A stretch of 64,000 bases of DNA from Dryococelus australis (lineage: Eukaryota; Arthropoda; Insecta; Phasmatodea; Phasmatidae): assembly GCA_029891345.1 (NCBI GenBank), contig CM056998.1:171144332-171208331 (forward strand). Direction: 5' to 3'. Each line of letters starts with the position of its first letter. Within the stretch, counting starts at the first letter, position 1. Below are positions 22,053-34,128 of the stretch, piece after piece. Position numbers and translations under genes: made by a program. The notes beneath the pieces are model-generated. The model made no database searches. It saw only the letters and a list, made by a program, of their open reading frames with translations, and had not been told where the DNA came from.

Positions 22053-24230
22053 TTACACATTATTTCATGGACAGCCTGCAAAAGAAATCTGCAAAATAAT
22101 ATGTGACTACTATGAAGAAAATACAGAAATGCAGCAGACCTGGGAGTTGGAGGAGCTCTGGGCGACATGGAGGAGTTCTCGGCCGAAGCAGACACCCATT
22201 TTGGTAGATTCCTAGATTATTGCACTTTGAAAAAAAGTAAATTAAATAAGGAGAATGCAAATTACATACTTCCAAAAATGTTCTTGCTAAAGCAGTACTA
22301 CAACAGGATGACACTAAGTAATGCTTTTTTTCTTGGTTATGTCAAAGGATTCGAGTACATTGTGAAACAAAGGATGAAGCCAGAGGTGGTAACAGAAGAA
22401 ACAGAAATGAGTGGTACTCGGCTTTTGCCATCTGGGGAATTGTTAAGGTGATGGCGGTTGTATGTTATGTCTGGGAGGGCGGCAGTGCTCCCCTCAGAGT
22501 AGAGCACGAAGTATTGCATTGGGTCGTGGGCCGATCGCCTAAATGTGGCCCCCAGATATGCAGACGTCTCTGTTGATATTGTAAATAACGGTGCAACTAT
22601 ATCAATCCTTTGCCTGGCCTAGTCGAGACTATCTAAGATACCTCTAAACACTTGTACTAAACGATAAGGGATTGTTCCGGCCATCCCATGTCGTTACCAA
22701 CACACATTTTAGGTTATGGGGTTGTTAGGCGACCTGAGTAAATAAACTGGACACCGAACTTTCAAGGCAGTCGCAATTTATTTTACTTGCTCCCTCATAA
22801 CACGGCACTTATATGAACATTAGCTAATATTTAGTCGGAGCACACTTAAACTGATAAAAATGACACAAAGCCGACAACAGTTACGTGAGCAAGTTCAGTC
22901 CCAAACCTATAAAAGACCAACTGGGTTGCTGTGTGGCTCTCATCCCGGACAATAAACAACTTGCGGTTCCAGAACAAAGTTTAATTATTGAAACACCACA
23001 TGATTATTATAAAATGATGAAGGTCTGAGGATGACTTACTGAGGTTACCACGCTACTCCCTTGGCACCGGTCCATTCTGCATTAGTTATGAAAAAGCTCT
23101 TATAATATTTTTATTACACATAATTACATGAGTGGTGCACTAATATGATTTTAATTGACAACACATTACACAGGAACACTTTCATTAAACTCAGAAAATT
23201 TCTAATATTAAAAAGAAAAGAAATGTTTGTTACGCCAGTACGCATCAGCTTAATGGTAGCATTATGTCTTATGGTGTTCACAACACAAGAATTCTGTTTT
23301 GGATTACAGGCAAAATAAATTGTCCTGTTCAGATTTTTATATCACATTTCACTAATTGTAATTAATGGCTTTTCAGTGTTTATTACCACAGTTCTCACAT
23401 TTGCCGCTTTAATACATTTGTTGTAAAAGTAGGGTTAGAAAACCCACATGGTCAATGTTTACATTGTGTTGCCTAGTTCATGACAACCTAACATCACAAT
23501 ACTGGATCACCACTGGCATGTTATTGGCCACTACTGACTCGTATTTATTTATTTATTTATTTATACATATATAACAACTTATTTCTTAAATTAGCAATAG
23601 GCGCTTGTGATAGTCATACTGAAAATTTAAGGCATAATTTATTTTACACTGTGCCACTGCTACGAATGTAAAGCGCTGTCTCTGTAGCCTGATACCAGTA
23701 TGCGCCCTTCGCACGTCACACGTTTTTGTGCTATATTGTATTTGAAACACTCTTAAAATTACACACAAGGTACATTAAATATATTTATAAACTGTGCAAT
23801 GAATCATATGGACGGCAATGACTTACCATCATTTTACTGCATGATGTGCCTGATAATGCTCATGTATGTTGCATTGGGAACAAGGAACATCAACAAAAAA
23901 AAATTTTTCAGTGTACTCCACACAATAAAAACAATAACACACATATTTACCTTTTTTCAAAAATAATCACGTGTCTAGATAGAAACACACACTCAAAAAC
24001 CCCTTTTTTTACATCTGGAACACATGTGTCAAGCATAATCATATCACTCAGAAATTACAGGAGAATTTGGCTTGCTGCATGCAATGTACTCCGCAGAATT
24101 ACTTGCTATTCCCAGTATTTACAAACACTTAGGTTACTCTGCTTTTACACTCCGTGCACTATCACTGCATCGATACACTTGGTAAGTACACTGGGAACGG
24201 TGCACTAGGCGCATCAGTTCTCTTGGTGAC
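22053..24230. other. Unclassified stretch: one open frame, an LTR-like block, a microsatellite
   Basis: A plus-strand ATG at 22167 opens 94 codons (lysine- and tyrosine-rich, MFLLKQYYNRMTLSNAFFLG) with no family match that I know. Bases 22440-22990 share short blocks with the LTR family at 34622-36010 (for example GTGGGCCGATC and the AATAAA/TTTATT layout) and may be a distant LTR fragment. A (TTTA)n tract lies at 23541-23569. Nothing else is supported. Confidence 0.35.
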
Positions 24231-24424
24231 CACTCACATAGCCAATAAGTGTTGGTCGCATAGACGGGGAGAATGGCCTAGGATACTGACTAATGTCAAA
24301 TGCGTAAACCGTCCTTCACTCAAATAACAAAGATGGTTAAGAGGCACAAGAGGTAAAACAACATAAGACAGGTATCCTGGCATATCCAGAAAAGGACGGT
24401 CAACCAAGTGAAGAGATAAAGGAG
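24231..24424 (+). other. Probable 5' leader of the LINE
   Basis: This sequence directly precedes the LINE ORF1 relic and has no other match. It may be the LINE 5' UTR or the start of ORF1 in a frame too degraded to read. Confidence 0.3.
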
Positions 24425-25090
24425 CCAATCCAAGAGAAGGTAAATCCTGTTGAAGAAGGATGGAAAGTTCAGAAGTTGAGAAGAGTATGTGGGGTAAATG
24501 TTCTCATCGAAGCAGGTGATAATGCCACCATAAAAAAATCAATACAAGTGACAAGTTGAAAAATTTTGTACTTCGAATTGACGAACGAAAGTAAAAAGGA
24601 CCCAAGTTATTAGTCTAGGACATTCCAAGGAAAGAGTATAATGAAGAATTACTGACAAAGATGTGGAAACAAAATCTTGAAGACCATGGTATAAAGAGGG
24701 AGAAATTTCTGAAGGGAGCATCAATCCGACTAGGAACTGGAAGAAATAAAGAAACAGTGAATGTGGTAATAGAATAGCACAGCATATACAGAAATTTTCT
24801 AGTAGCACAAGAAAATGTGTATATTGAATATGTGATATGTAAAATGTGACAGACTTGATGGTTCCACTCAGATGCTACAAATGTCAACAATACAGGCATT
24901 AAAATAAATAACTGTAAAGGACAAGAAATATCTTCAACCAGCAGTCAGGAAGGTCATAAGTATTGTGAAAAGGACAAATGCAAAGGCAACAAGGAATATT
25001 GTGCCTGTGCAAATTGTTGGGTGGATAATAATAACCAACACCACAGAGTTGATTTGAAAAAAATAACAGCATTATAAACGACTGCAGAGC
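24425..25090 (+). pseudogene. LINE ORF1 (Gag-like, CCHC zinc knuckles), broken
   Basis: This is the ORF1 of an R1/Jockey-group LINE, an RNA-binding protein that packages the element RNA. Pieces in order: EEGWKVQKLRRVCGVNVLIE; a (K)RPK-type segment followed by EYNEELLTKMWKQNLEDHGI; KASIRLGTGRN-like sequence; then zinc knuckles. The first knuckle is RCYKCQQYRH (Cys codons at 24873 and 24882), and later ones are EGHKYCEKDKC and CACANC. Stops and frameshifts occur throughout (for example TGA near 24560 and TAG near 24776). This is the left-hand part of a LINE that continues beyond two LTR insertions. Confidence 0.8.
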
Positions 25091-25124
25091 TATAAAGGGG
25101 TCGATTGTCGCGATGCATGAATCA

Positions 25125-25241
25125 GCTAAGATACAAAATCACTGTTGGCCAGATAAATTTGCAAAGATATGCAGTGGTAACAACGGAAATAGCGATCATG
25201 ACTAAAGAAAGAGACATTGACATAGTCCTGATGAAAGTGCC
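25125..25241 (+). pseudogene. LINE ORF2 endonuclease N-terminus, cut by Gypsy insertion
   Basis: The reading INLQRYAVVTTEIAI then KERDIDIVLMKVP is the opening of an apurinic-type (APE) endonuclease domain of R1/Jockey LINEs, whose canonical form is N-LQ-S..A...-IDI-L-QEPY. The frame runs to 25241, where the Gypsy LTR starts, and continues at 34129 with PYVLHGK. The catalytic Glu of the QEP motif appears as Val (GTG for GAG). Confidence 0.8.
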
Positions 25242-26544
25242 TTCCGCTTCCCCATAGAGCAATTGCCCCCAATCGCCGGCAGCTGCAGAAGCTACTAGCA
25301 CTCTACCGGGCGCTCGTGCACACCGGTTGGAAGTGTACCACAGCAGTCAGGCCACCAAGACCTACGTTACGAGTGCGGCCGCAGGGGCCGAAAAAGCGGT
25401 CGTGACATGAGCAGAGTAGGGAAGAGTAAGTGCTGAATAGGCCACGTGGCCTACGTGTGCATATCTTAAAAGAAGACCCTGCAAAATTAGGCTAAATAAA
25501 ATAGCTTTAGGTAAGGAATGCTCATGGATGCCCATCCATGCAACTCTAAGCGAAGGAGCCATATTTTTTTTTTTTCTCCTTTCCTATTCTCCATTATTTG
25601 CCTTTTTCACGTGTTTCGTCCTCATTAAATTTCACAGAGTTTAATATGTCTAGTAAAGGGTTTTTCTGTTAAGAGTAATTGTTTTTGTCAGATTTATAAT
25701 ATTTCAAGTAACGTGGATGTGTTTTCAGGGATTTTGTGTGTGTAAGAAAATAGTCCGCATGGCTGGCATGCCCACCAAACCTCGGCTGGCACGCCGTGCA
25801 GAAAAGAAAGTAAGACAGTGACATCTCGTGGAGTGGGACTTGCTGACCGATGGGGTCTCATTTCGCGCGAATGGGAAGAGCAATCATTTCACAGTAATAG
25901 ACAGTAATTAACTGGAACATTTGTATATCTTGTAGCCGCCCAAGAATTACCACTCCTCCCTTCCCATGGAATAGCATCACCTGGGAAGGCTTAAGTTTTC
26001 ATATAAAGTTTTTGCCCCCTTCGAGCATTTTGTACAGTATTCCCCTACCAGCAGGGGAAGCACGGCAATGCGTGTAAATTGCTTCCTAGAGGAGCCATAA
26101 TGAAACCCAATTATCTAACATGAATGGTGTGCATTCTCATCCTGGTTGCCCATGAGACATAGGGGCAAGCGTCTCCACCTTTTCCCGCAATTCTTTAAGG
26201 GTTATGTATCAGTGTGTATATTCTTTTTCAGTGTTTTATCTACATACAACTACATATGAGTGTGTGAGTTACCCTAAGATCTCACTGCACAGGTTTTCAG
26301 TATTGCAAAAGTTCCCCATATCAAGTGCGATGGTAGGAGCACCGGGAGGACACCGCCCATAGTTTGTCGGCTCACAGCCCCAGGAGTAGAAGAGTCGGCT
26401 CTGCCGAGCCAGTTGGTATTTAGCTTCAACATACCTAGCGTATATCATCTACAAGCTGAAGAGTTGGTGAGAATCTACGGAACGTTTACCTGTCCTGCTC
26501 CCAACCTTTAACGAACATCACTTTGCTCCACTACCTTGCCGTCA
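25242..26544 (+). repeat. Gypsy copy B 5' LTR
   Basis: About 1.3 kb, matched along its length by the 3' LTR with many substitutions and small indels. It ends in GCCGTCA at 26544. Recognisable shared blocks include GCGGCCGCAGGGGCCGAAAA, GGGATTTTGTGTGTGTAAGA and GGGTTATGTATCAGTGTGTA. It should carry the element's promoter and polyadenylation signals; an AATAAA lies at about 25495. Confidence 0.92.
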
Positions 26545-26546
26545 AA

Positions 26547-26560
26547 TGGCTTTCCCAACA
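26547..26560 (+). promoter_or_regulatory. Likely primer-binding site of Gypsy copy B
   Basis: TGGCTTTCCCAACA starts two bases after the LTR end. A TGG start is expected, because the site pairs with the 3' CCA of a tRNA. The tRNA species cannot be named from this stretch alone. Confidence 0.55.
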
Positions 26561-27599
26561 TAGAGGTGTGTCCTACCACCAAAAGTTCCTGTTTCAAAAC
26601 CCCCTCAAAATATTCTCAAAATTTTCTGCAATTTTCTACAGTTATAAACTGTCCTTTCAACTTTCCCAGACATACGCCAATGCCAATTAGGTAGGAACAA
26701 CACCTACTGTGCGAATCTGGAGCTGCGGAACACTTTTGCGACGCCCCAGAATGCTGGAAATACGATGCACATGCCGTAAGGAAAAAGTGCGCAGAAACTA
26801 CAAGGACACCACCATTAGAGCCATCATAAGGGAGAAGGCAGAAGGACAAGGGATAGTGGCCTTCTTGCCACGCCATCATGTTAGCCAGCTCGTGCCATCC
26901 AGGCGCCGAACAGACAAAGGGACTGCAATTCCTCCCCACTCCTCGAGGAGGATGAAAGAAGTAACGAAACGAGATAAGGCAGAAAATAAAAATGCCTCCT
27001 CACGCTACCTGCTCCCACCCCGAACAGCCGTGCATTGACCCCTGCCTCGTGCCATGCCGAGCAGGACAGCCACGCCGTGATGTCACCTGCTCCCGACCAT
27101 GATCCCACATGCCGCGCCTCCACGAAAACTCTCCCAGGACCACGTGGACTTGTTTACAAACACGATGGCTGGCCGGAAAAGTAGTGTCTTCGTCGAGTTT
27201 CTCTATCTGCAATGCTTGCAACCACAACTGCAGGACTTTACTGGCAAATATGGGTGTGGCACTGCCTACTGCAAGTACGCCCGGAAATCCAGCCCAAACA
27301 TCCACATCGGGAACAACCGCAAGAGGGAATAACAAGTGAATAGTGACATTTCAGACTAACAGACAACAAATTGGTGCCATGACCTACTCTGCCCTGATCA
27401 GTTCACATTCTTAGTACAATGCCAACTGTGTAGTAACCGTTATCATACAGAGTGTTTCATTGCAAACGATTAAGGGCTAATGTTTTTGTGTAAGCACACA
27501 AGCATACTATGTATAATTGGGACACGTTCTTTGGCGAGCTGCAAAGGAACCATACATGTGACCTTAACGGTTGTACATTGAACTCTGAGGGAAGAATAA
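26561..27599 (+). other. Leader region of Gypsy copy B
   Basis: About 1 kb between the primer-binding site and gag. It has several overlapping open stretches on both strands (for example 26709-27038 plus, 27335-27000 minus), none with a known domain. It may be a long 5' UTR, possibly with the remnant of a small reading frame at 27166-27332. Confidence 0.4.
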
Positions 27600-28860
27600 G
27601 CAGCTGTGACCAATGCAATATTAGGGTTACTCCTACAGTGTCAAACGGAGACAGAAAGGCAAATTAACTGTGAGGAAAAGTTCAAGGAGGAAGCCACAAC
27701 TGCCGAAGTAACCGACGTCCAAACCACGTCTGCGGTACCACCCAGAGCGAATGTACCCGAATCACAACCACTGCTTGTAACTACCCTCCAGTACCAACCT
27801 TTGCTGTTAATACCCAGTAACCAAATGTTCCGCACCTGCATCGATATTATTCCCCGCCTATGTACACTCCACATTTTTCCATCATATTACCAACTTAACA
27901 TTACCAGTTTCCTATCTCAACGCCTTTTCCATATGTGCCAACAGACGTAAACAGAGCCACGATGGCTGCAGCCAGTGTTGCCAATCGCACTGGCATATCA
28001 AGTAGACCAATGCCTACAAAGTTTCAGACACTGCAAACCTTTTCCGGCCAACTTAACGAGGATCCATTCGCCTTCATACAAGACTGTATGATGTGCCTAC
28101 ATAAGTATGGATTATCAGAAGAGGAAGGGCCCAGATGTGTCGGGTAACAGTTAGAATAAGACACACGGCAATGGTGGCGATCGGTGAATCATTATGGACT
28201 CAGTTGGGGAGAATTCATCCATGCATTTTAGTGCCGCTTCGGAGGTACATTCACTTCAGTCCAAGTCCAAAGCAAGCTCGCGCTTCAAGAACAACAGGAG
28301 GGCGAAATGTTATCAGCATTCATCAACCGGAAAATTCAACTGGTATGAAGATTCCATCCTGAATTGAATGAACGAGAAGTCCTCGAAGTGATAGCCGAGA
28401 TAGCATTACCAGACTACAGACCAGCCTTAATACCATGCATGCCACCATCATCCTCGAACAAAACACGAATGTTCCGCGATGCGAATCGGGAGGCACCTGG
28501 ACTCGTCAAGGACCTCACGAGTTCGGGAACTACCATGGCGATGACCACCGGGTACACAGACAGAACTTTCAACCGCGACGACTGGAACAGCCGCGAGTGA
28601 ACCAAATAAACAGTTTTTAACCCCCCGCCCCATGCACGAGGTGGCAGGAACAGTTACATGTGAATGAGTACCATGACATGAACCGGTCCGTTTGGAGGGA
28701 CCGTACCAGACCACCTCTGGTGCCATGATGGTATTACCCAGGACGGCAGCTTCACTATCATGCCAATTGTCCGGAAAACCACCGTCGGACACTATCGAAC
28801 AACAGCAACGGAAACACCCACCAACAAGAGGACAGCAATGAAGAACAGCAAGGAAATGAG
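27600..28860 (+). pseudogene. Gypsy gag, copy B, frameshifted
   Basis: An acidic, coiled-coil-like N-terminus (TETERQINCEEKFKEE, from 27650) leads into a capsid segment with FQTLQTFSGQLNEDPFAFIQ (28019-28080), matching the retrotransposon Gag core. It then shifts frame into EMLSAFINRKIQL and HPELNEREVLEVIAEIALP. A degraded CCHC zinc knuckle lies at about 28710-28780, ending HYHANCPEN in one frame. At least three frame changes break the gene. Gag would form the particle that holds the RNA. Confidence 0.75.
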
Positions 28861-29232
28861 TTGTATGGGTATAGTCAGCAACAACTGACTTTCCCTCCCT
28901 GCAACACCATCACAGCAGTAACACCACAGCAAGCACTAATTACCAAGGCCAGTAGCAAGGGTGCTAAATTTATTCATGTAATTGTTCATGTAAATTGTAT
29001 TTTATGTTATGCCCTTGTCGACACAGCTGCATCACACATTTGTCAACCCCGTTTTGTAAACAAATGTGACATAACATCAACCGGGCAGGTGATCCAGCTT
29101 GCTACCGGGGATTGCACTGACACAGTAGTAGGCCAAACGACCATTACAATAAGGATAAGTGATTTAGAAACCATAACTACAGCAATCATTACTAGTGAAA
29201 TTAATGAAGATGATATTTTTGGAGTACCATGA
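28861..29232 (+). pseudogene. Gypsy protease, copy B
   Basis: A 123-codon open stretch containing a retropepsin with active-site motif ALVDTAAS (Asp codon at 29020). The usual Gly of D-T-G-A is Ala, which should weaken or abolish catalysis. The flap-side segments VIQLATGDC, TTITIRISDLETITTAI and IFGVP follow in the family order. The frame ends in TGA at 29230-29232, before RT. Copy A shares the region. Confidence 0.8.
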
Positions 29233-29383
29233 ATTTCAGAGTAAAGTGCAATATTTGAATCAGCCGAATGTCGCATCCACTTAGGAGTGAAGGAAAGACG
29301 AACAGTGTCTAACATAGACAGCCATAGCCATGAAAATGCACCTAAAGTAAATTTAACTGAGTCTGGACATGACATAACCCACA

Positions 29384-30283
29384 GTGCACCAAGCAGCTTT
29401 TGAGGGCTTGCTAGATGAGCGTAAACTTGTTTTTGCAAACCATGATGCATTATGCAGAACAATAATGGCAGAACACACTATCCCATTGACTCAGGAAGAA
29501 CAGATCTTCAGTAACCCCAGCAGCTTCTTGGCTCACAAGGCCAAGCAGCAGATATCCGAGATGCTTGCAGATGCAGTAATCGAACTGGCTAGGAGCCGAT
29601 ATAACTCAGACATAACTCCCACTCCGAAAAAGGATGGGACCTGGAGGTTCTGCGTGGACTTCAGGCCCATCATCCAGATGACCTGCAGTATTATACCGCC
29701 CTGTATCAGCATCAGTAGCACTCGGAAGGGCCAGAATTATGTCGTCGCTCGAATTGTGAAGTGGCTACTGGCAAATACCAGTATGGCAGGAGGGCAAGGA
29801 AAAGATTGCATTTACCGCCCCAGGCGGCCGACGATATCAATTCTGCACCATGCCTTTTAGGTTAAAGTGAGCTCCCACCGCATTCCAAAGTATGATAGTA
29901 CGGGTCCTCGATGGTATGATAGGCGAATTTACACTCGCTTACCTCGACGACGTCGTCATATGGTCGGAGATGTGGGAAGAACACCTGAAACACCTGTCAC
30001 TTGAACTCGAAAGATTGGAAATTAATGGACTCAGTGCGCCGTTAGGAAATGCCGGCTAGGCAAGAGCGACCTAGAGTTTCTAGGCCACTTGGTGAACGAA
30101 CAAGGTAACCTACCGAACCCCGAACAGCTGGGGCTGATTAAATATCAGGCACAAACACGTACATGTGAACAATTATGTAAATTCTTTGGTCTAATAAACT
30201 GGTTACGTGAACATGTGCAGGACTTTGCAGTAATCACTGCACCTCTCACGGACCTGCTGTCTCCACAAAAGTGGTATACATAA
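29384..30283 (+). pseudogene. Gypsy reverse transcriptase, copy B
   Basis: The first part (29384-29860) carries EMLADAVIELARS then PTPKKDGTWRFCVDFRPI. After a frameshift, AFQSMIVRVLDGMIGEFTL leads to the catalytic box YLDD at 29940-29951, which is intact. Further shifts follow; the thumb/connection segment QLCKFFGLINWLREHV is at 30165-30210. All core blocks are present, but they are spread over three frames, so no continuous enzyme can be made. RT is the DNA-synthesising enzyme of the element. Confidence 0.88.
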
Positions 30284-30329
30284 GGCAGCATACAGGAAAC
30301 TCCTTTTCTGCAAATTAACGAGAAGTTCA

Positions 30330-30770
30330 GTGAATGTCCTGCACTAGCTTGGTACAGTCCAGCAAGACATGTTTACCTGCAGACCGATGCCAGTCAGGAG
30401 GGACTGGGCGCAGTAATATACCAGTACAGCGACTCAGATGTGAGAATTGTAATTGTCTTCGCGACTGCGAAATTGGGGAGTTCCGAACGCAGATATGATA
30501 TCAACGAAAGAGAATGCCTTTCCATGATATAGGCGATACACAAGTATAGGTCGTACGTAGAATATCGTAGGTTCAAGTTGCGAACAGATAATCACTGCCT
30601 CATAAGGCTCAACAACATGAGGGAAGCCAGGGGCAAACTTACGAGATGGGCACTTTTGCTGCAACCTTACGATTTTGCTAGCGAACATGTACCGAGAAAA
30701 GAGAACAAGCTGGCAGACACACTATCGCGAATACCAGAGGCAAAAGTAACAGTTACAGACGATGTCGAAT
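30330..30770 (+). pseudogene. Gypsy RNase H, copy B
   Basis: The motif YLQTDASQEGLGAVIYQ (from about 30375) carries the first catalytic Asp. ERRYDINERECLSMI supplies the catalytic Glu, and a TAG follows directly at about 30530. KLRTDNHCLIRLNN gives the next Asp, and YDFASEHVPRKENKLADTLS ends the domain with its characteristic ADxLS. One in-frame stop and a degraded middle are the visible lesions. This is the domain that copy A has lost. Confidence 0.88.
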
Positions 30771-30819
30771 AGGAGGTGGTATTACTCCCAGTTATTAAAG
30801 AACTGGTGACGAAAGCAAA

Positions 30820-32600
30820 CATCAATATAATAACGGAAGGAAAGGACGACCAGCTGATAGCAGATTTGTACCACGAGGTATTAACAGGGCAGGAAACTTA
30901 AGAGTTTATGAGGGAGAAGAGAGAGCTATGCGGAAAGGAACACATAGACAGATGGAGATGTGTAGGAGGACATATCGAGATGTGCTTACCGCGAGACGAT
31001 ACGAAATGGAGACTGTATGTACCATCTAGTCACAGAGAGAAAGTATTTGAACACTCTCATGAGAGCGTAATGACAGGACATCCTGGAGACGAGCAGACAG
31101 TTAAGGACATTTTAGAACAGTTTTTTCTGGCCCAGTGTCATGCATTATGTCCGGAATTGGGTACGCAGATGCCACAAATGTAATTTGTTGAAATCTTGGT
31201 GGTCGGAAGGAAACCAACAGCAACAGCCAAGGCAACCTAAAAGATAATTTGAAACTCTCTGTTTAGACATCACGGGGCCTTATCTGAAGACAGTCAGAGG
31301 GGGATGGTTCATACTAGTAGTGAACAACAGATTTTCGAGGTGGATCGAAGCTTACCCAGTAAACAGTGCTAGGACAAGACAAATTGCGAAGTGCATGGAG
31401 AGGGTATCTGAGAGAATTGGTTACGGACAACGGATCCCAATTTACCAGGAAAAGATTGAAGCAACTTTGTATGAGCTGGGGAGTGCAGCATGTCAAAACT
31501 GCTATTTACCATCCCCGCGTAAACCCCATGGGGAGATGCAACCAGGAGTTGAAGGCACAACTCTGGCTCCGTGTGGGTGAGCACCACGAGACCTGGGCCG
31601 AACATCTGCCCGACGCACTCTTCACATTCTGGCAAAGAGTAAATACTGCGAACGGACAAACCCCAGCACAAGTCCTGCTAGGCAGGAATATCACACTGTC
31701 GAGCAAAAGCAGAAGTCCGAGAGAGAGAGAGAGGAAGTAGCAGGATAGAAATGAGTGGCTCATGAGATGAGAGGTGCAGGCACCGTTATCACAAGCAACG
31801 GGATCGGCAGGTGAGATACATGAATCGCAGGTTGCCAGAAAACAAGTGTCCACCAATAGTACTAATGGTAGGCCAGGCCGTATACGCCCGAGCTCATCCA
31901 CAGTCCTTGGCCCACAATAACTTTTGCGCTGGACTATCACAATGCTGGATGAGACCTCACCGGGTAGTAAAGACCTTCGGTCCAACCACATACCTGGTCA
32001 GAATGGGCCGTAACACGGTGGAGAATCCACCGTGATGATATTCGGGCAGCAGCTGAGAGTGATCCTGAGGACAGCCGTGGTGAGCCCCAAATCGGCCAGG
32101 ATGGCCACACTCAAGACGAGCACGTTCGCAAAGGTAGTGAAGCCGAAAGTGGTCCAGGACCTGAGGGAGAGGTCAGGTCAACAAGCACAGGTGTGGCGAT
32201 GATGCCGAACGGCACAGAGATCATCAGGGGTTTATGTCATGCCAGTGCCACAACCTAGCTGATCGCAGTGTCTGAGAGGAGCTCCCTCAGTGTATATAGA
32301 GAGAAAGGAAGAGCTGGAAACCGCACCGGTACTACTGGATGAGGATGGGGGAAGGGGAAGAGCAAGATCCCACCCCAGTGACACCACCTGTGAGCAGGAA
32401 GACCACGCACCAGAGCTTCGGGGAAGGACCTGACCTACTGGTATGCAACTACCAGGTTGCACACGGACATGACACAACTGCATCAGTGAAGACAGTGGAG
32501 GAGTGACAGCGATGACAGCTAGAGTGGTGGGTTGGCCTGCCCACTACCTCTCCAACATCCCAAGAGGCGTAGAGCATTTGTGCGGACTGTACCACCTGTG
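30820..32600 (+). pseudogene. Gypsy integrase, copy B
   Basis: The zinc-binding N-domain (HESVMTGHPGDEQTVKDILE, near 31053) is followed by degraded cysteines and then the catalytic core. LDITGPYLKT (31263) and VTDNGSQFT (Asp codon at 31426) carry the two Asp of the DDE triad. The expected Glu after the NP motif is a Gly codon at 31531-31533 (NPMGRCNQELK). The C-terminal GPY/F-like part is HRVVKTFGPTTYLV (about 31955), with an acidic tail that may run to ARVVGWPAHYLSN (32518). Several frameshifts occur. The enzyme would insert element DNA into the chromosome. Confidence 0.85.
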
Positions 32601-32761
32601 GTAGCACCACAGTGCTCCGGAGAGTGCAGGTTCGCAGACAATAGCCACGGATCGACAGACTGACAGCACATAGTGTGGCTTACATACTACGTTCTCATCG
32701 CAGGGAGCAGAGGAGATGCTGCTGTTGCGAGTGAGTCGTCGGCTGCATATCGACTCGCAAG

Positions 32762-32778
32762 GTTGGGGGGGGGGGGAG
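32762..32778 (+). promoter_or_regulatory. Polypurine tract of Gypsy copy B
   Basis: A run of 12 G residues within GGTTG-AG purine-rich sequence lies just upstream of the 3' LTR. This is where plus-strand DNA synthesis starts in LTR elements. Its position supports the plus-strand orientation of the element. Confidence 0.7.
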
Positions 32779-32786
32779 TTGACGCC

Positions 32787-34128
32787 ATCCGTTTCCCCCT
32801 AGCCCATTTGCCTGCCGTCGGCAGCAGCCACAGAAGCTACCAGCACTCTACGAGGCACTTGTACACTTCAATTGGGAGTGCACCGCAGTGGTTGAGCCAC
32901 CAAGACCTACGTTACGAATGCGGCCGCAGGGGCCGAAAAGAGCGGTCATGACATTAGCAGATTATTGAAGAGTAAGTGCCGAACAAACCACGTGCCACGC
33001 ATGCCCGTGTCTTATAAGAGGACCCTGCAAAATTAGGCTAAATAAAAGAGCTTTAGGTAAGGAATGCTTAAGGATGCCCGTCCATACAACTCTAAGCAAA
33101 GGAGCCCTATAGTGATTTGATGCCCCCGCAGGCTTTAATTACCGTATTTCCTATTTTACATTTTTTTCCCCATTTCTATGTGTTTCACCATCATTTCATT
33201 TAATTTCATTTCTAGTAAAGGGTTTCTATGCTAAGAGTAATTTTTTTGTCAGATTTATAATTCTTCAAGTAACGTAGATGTATTATCAGGGATTTTGTGT
33301 GTGTAAGAAAATAGTCAGCACGGCTGATCTGACTGTCAAACCTCGGCCGGCACGCTGCGCAGAAAAGTAATTAAGACAGTGACATCTTGTGGCGTGGGAC
33401 GTGCTGATCGCGTTGTCTCGATTCGTGCGCTTGGGTGGCGCTTCATCTTTGTTCTCCAATCATTTTGTAGCAATAGACATTCATTAACGGGAACATTTGT
33501 ATGTCTCGTAGCCGCCTGAGAATTGTCACTCCTCTCTTCCCATTGAATAGCATGGCCCAGGAAGGCCTAAGTTTTCATATAAAGTTTTTGCCATCTTCGG
33601 GCATTTTTTACAGTGTCATCCTGCCGGTGGGTTATGCCTGGCAATGTGTGAAAATTGCTTCCTAGAGGAGCCTTAATAAAACCCAATGATCTAACGTAAA
33701 TGGTGTGCGTTCTCATTCGGGTTGCCTATGGAACATAGGGGCGTGGGCCCCCACCATTTCCCGCAATTCCTTAAGGGTTATGTATCAGTGTGTATATTCT
33801 TTTTCAGTGTTTTATCTACATACAACTAATTATCGGAGTGTGAACCGCCCTAAGATCTCACTGTGCAGGTGTTCAGTAATGCAATTGTTTCCTTATCAAG
33901 CATGATGGTATGAGTACTAGGAGGACGCTGCTCGTAGGTCGTCGGCACACGGCCCTGGGAGAAGAAGAGTCGGAAGAGTCGGCTCTGCCGAGCTAGTCGG
34001 TATTTCGCTTCAAAATACCTGGCGCCTATCATCTACAAGCCGAAGAGTTGATGAGAATCTACGGAACATTTACCTGTCCTGCTCCCAACCATTAATGGAC
34101 ACCACTTTGCTCCACTACCTTGCCGTCA
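32787..34128 (+). repeat. Gypsy copy B 3' LTR
   Basis: Direct repeat of 25242-26544, ending in the same GCCGTCA. Many base changes and indels separate the two LTRs. After this LTR the LINE endonuclease sequence resumes at once (CCATATGTCTTACATGGG). Confidence 0.92.

Larger units (their letters stand above)
25242..34128 (+). mobile_element. Full-length Gypsy LTR retrotransposon, copy B
   Basis: An 8.9 kb element with two LTRs in direct orientation (25242-26544 and 32787-34128), a TGG-starting primer-binding site, gag, protease, RT, RNase H, integrase and a polypurine tract. It sits inside a LINE endonuclease gene. The four bases on either side are TGCC (25238-25241) and GGCC (34129-34132), which fits a 4-bp target duplication with one change. 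LTRs that differ at many sites, plus stops in every domain, mark an old, dead insertion. The exact LTR 5' edge is uncertain by about 7-13 bp, because a TG start is possible a few bases upstream. Confidence 0.9.

Noticed and set aside
24539-24899. Minus-strand frames at 24808-24539 and 24899-24615
   Set aside because: They are antisense shadows of the LINE ORF1 on the plus strand, which has zinc-knuckle motifs.
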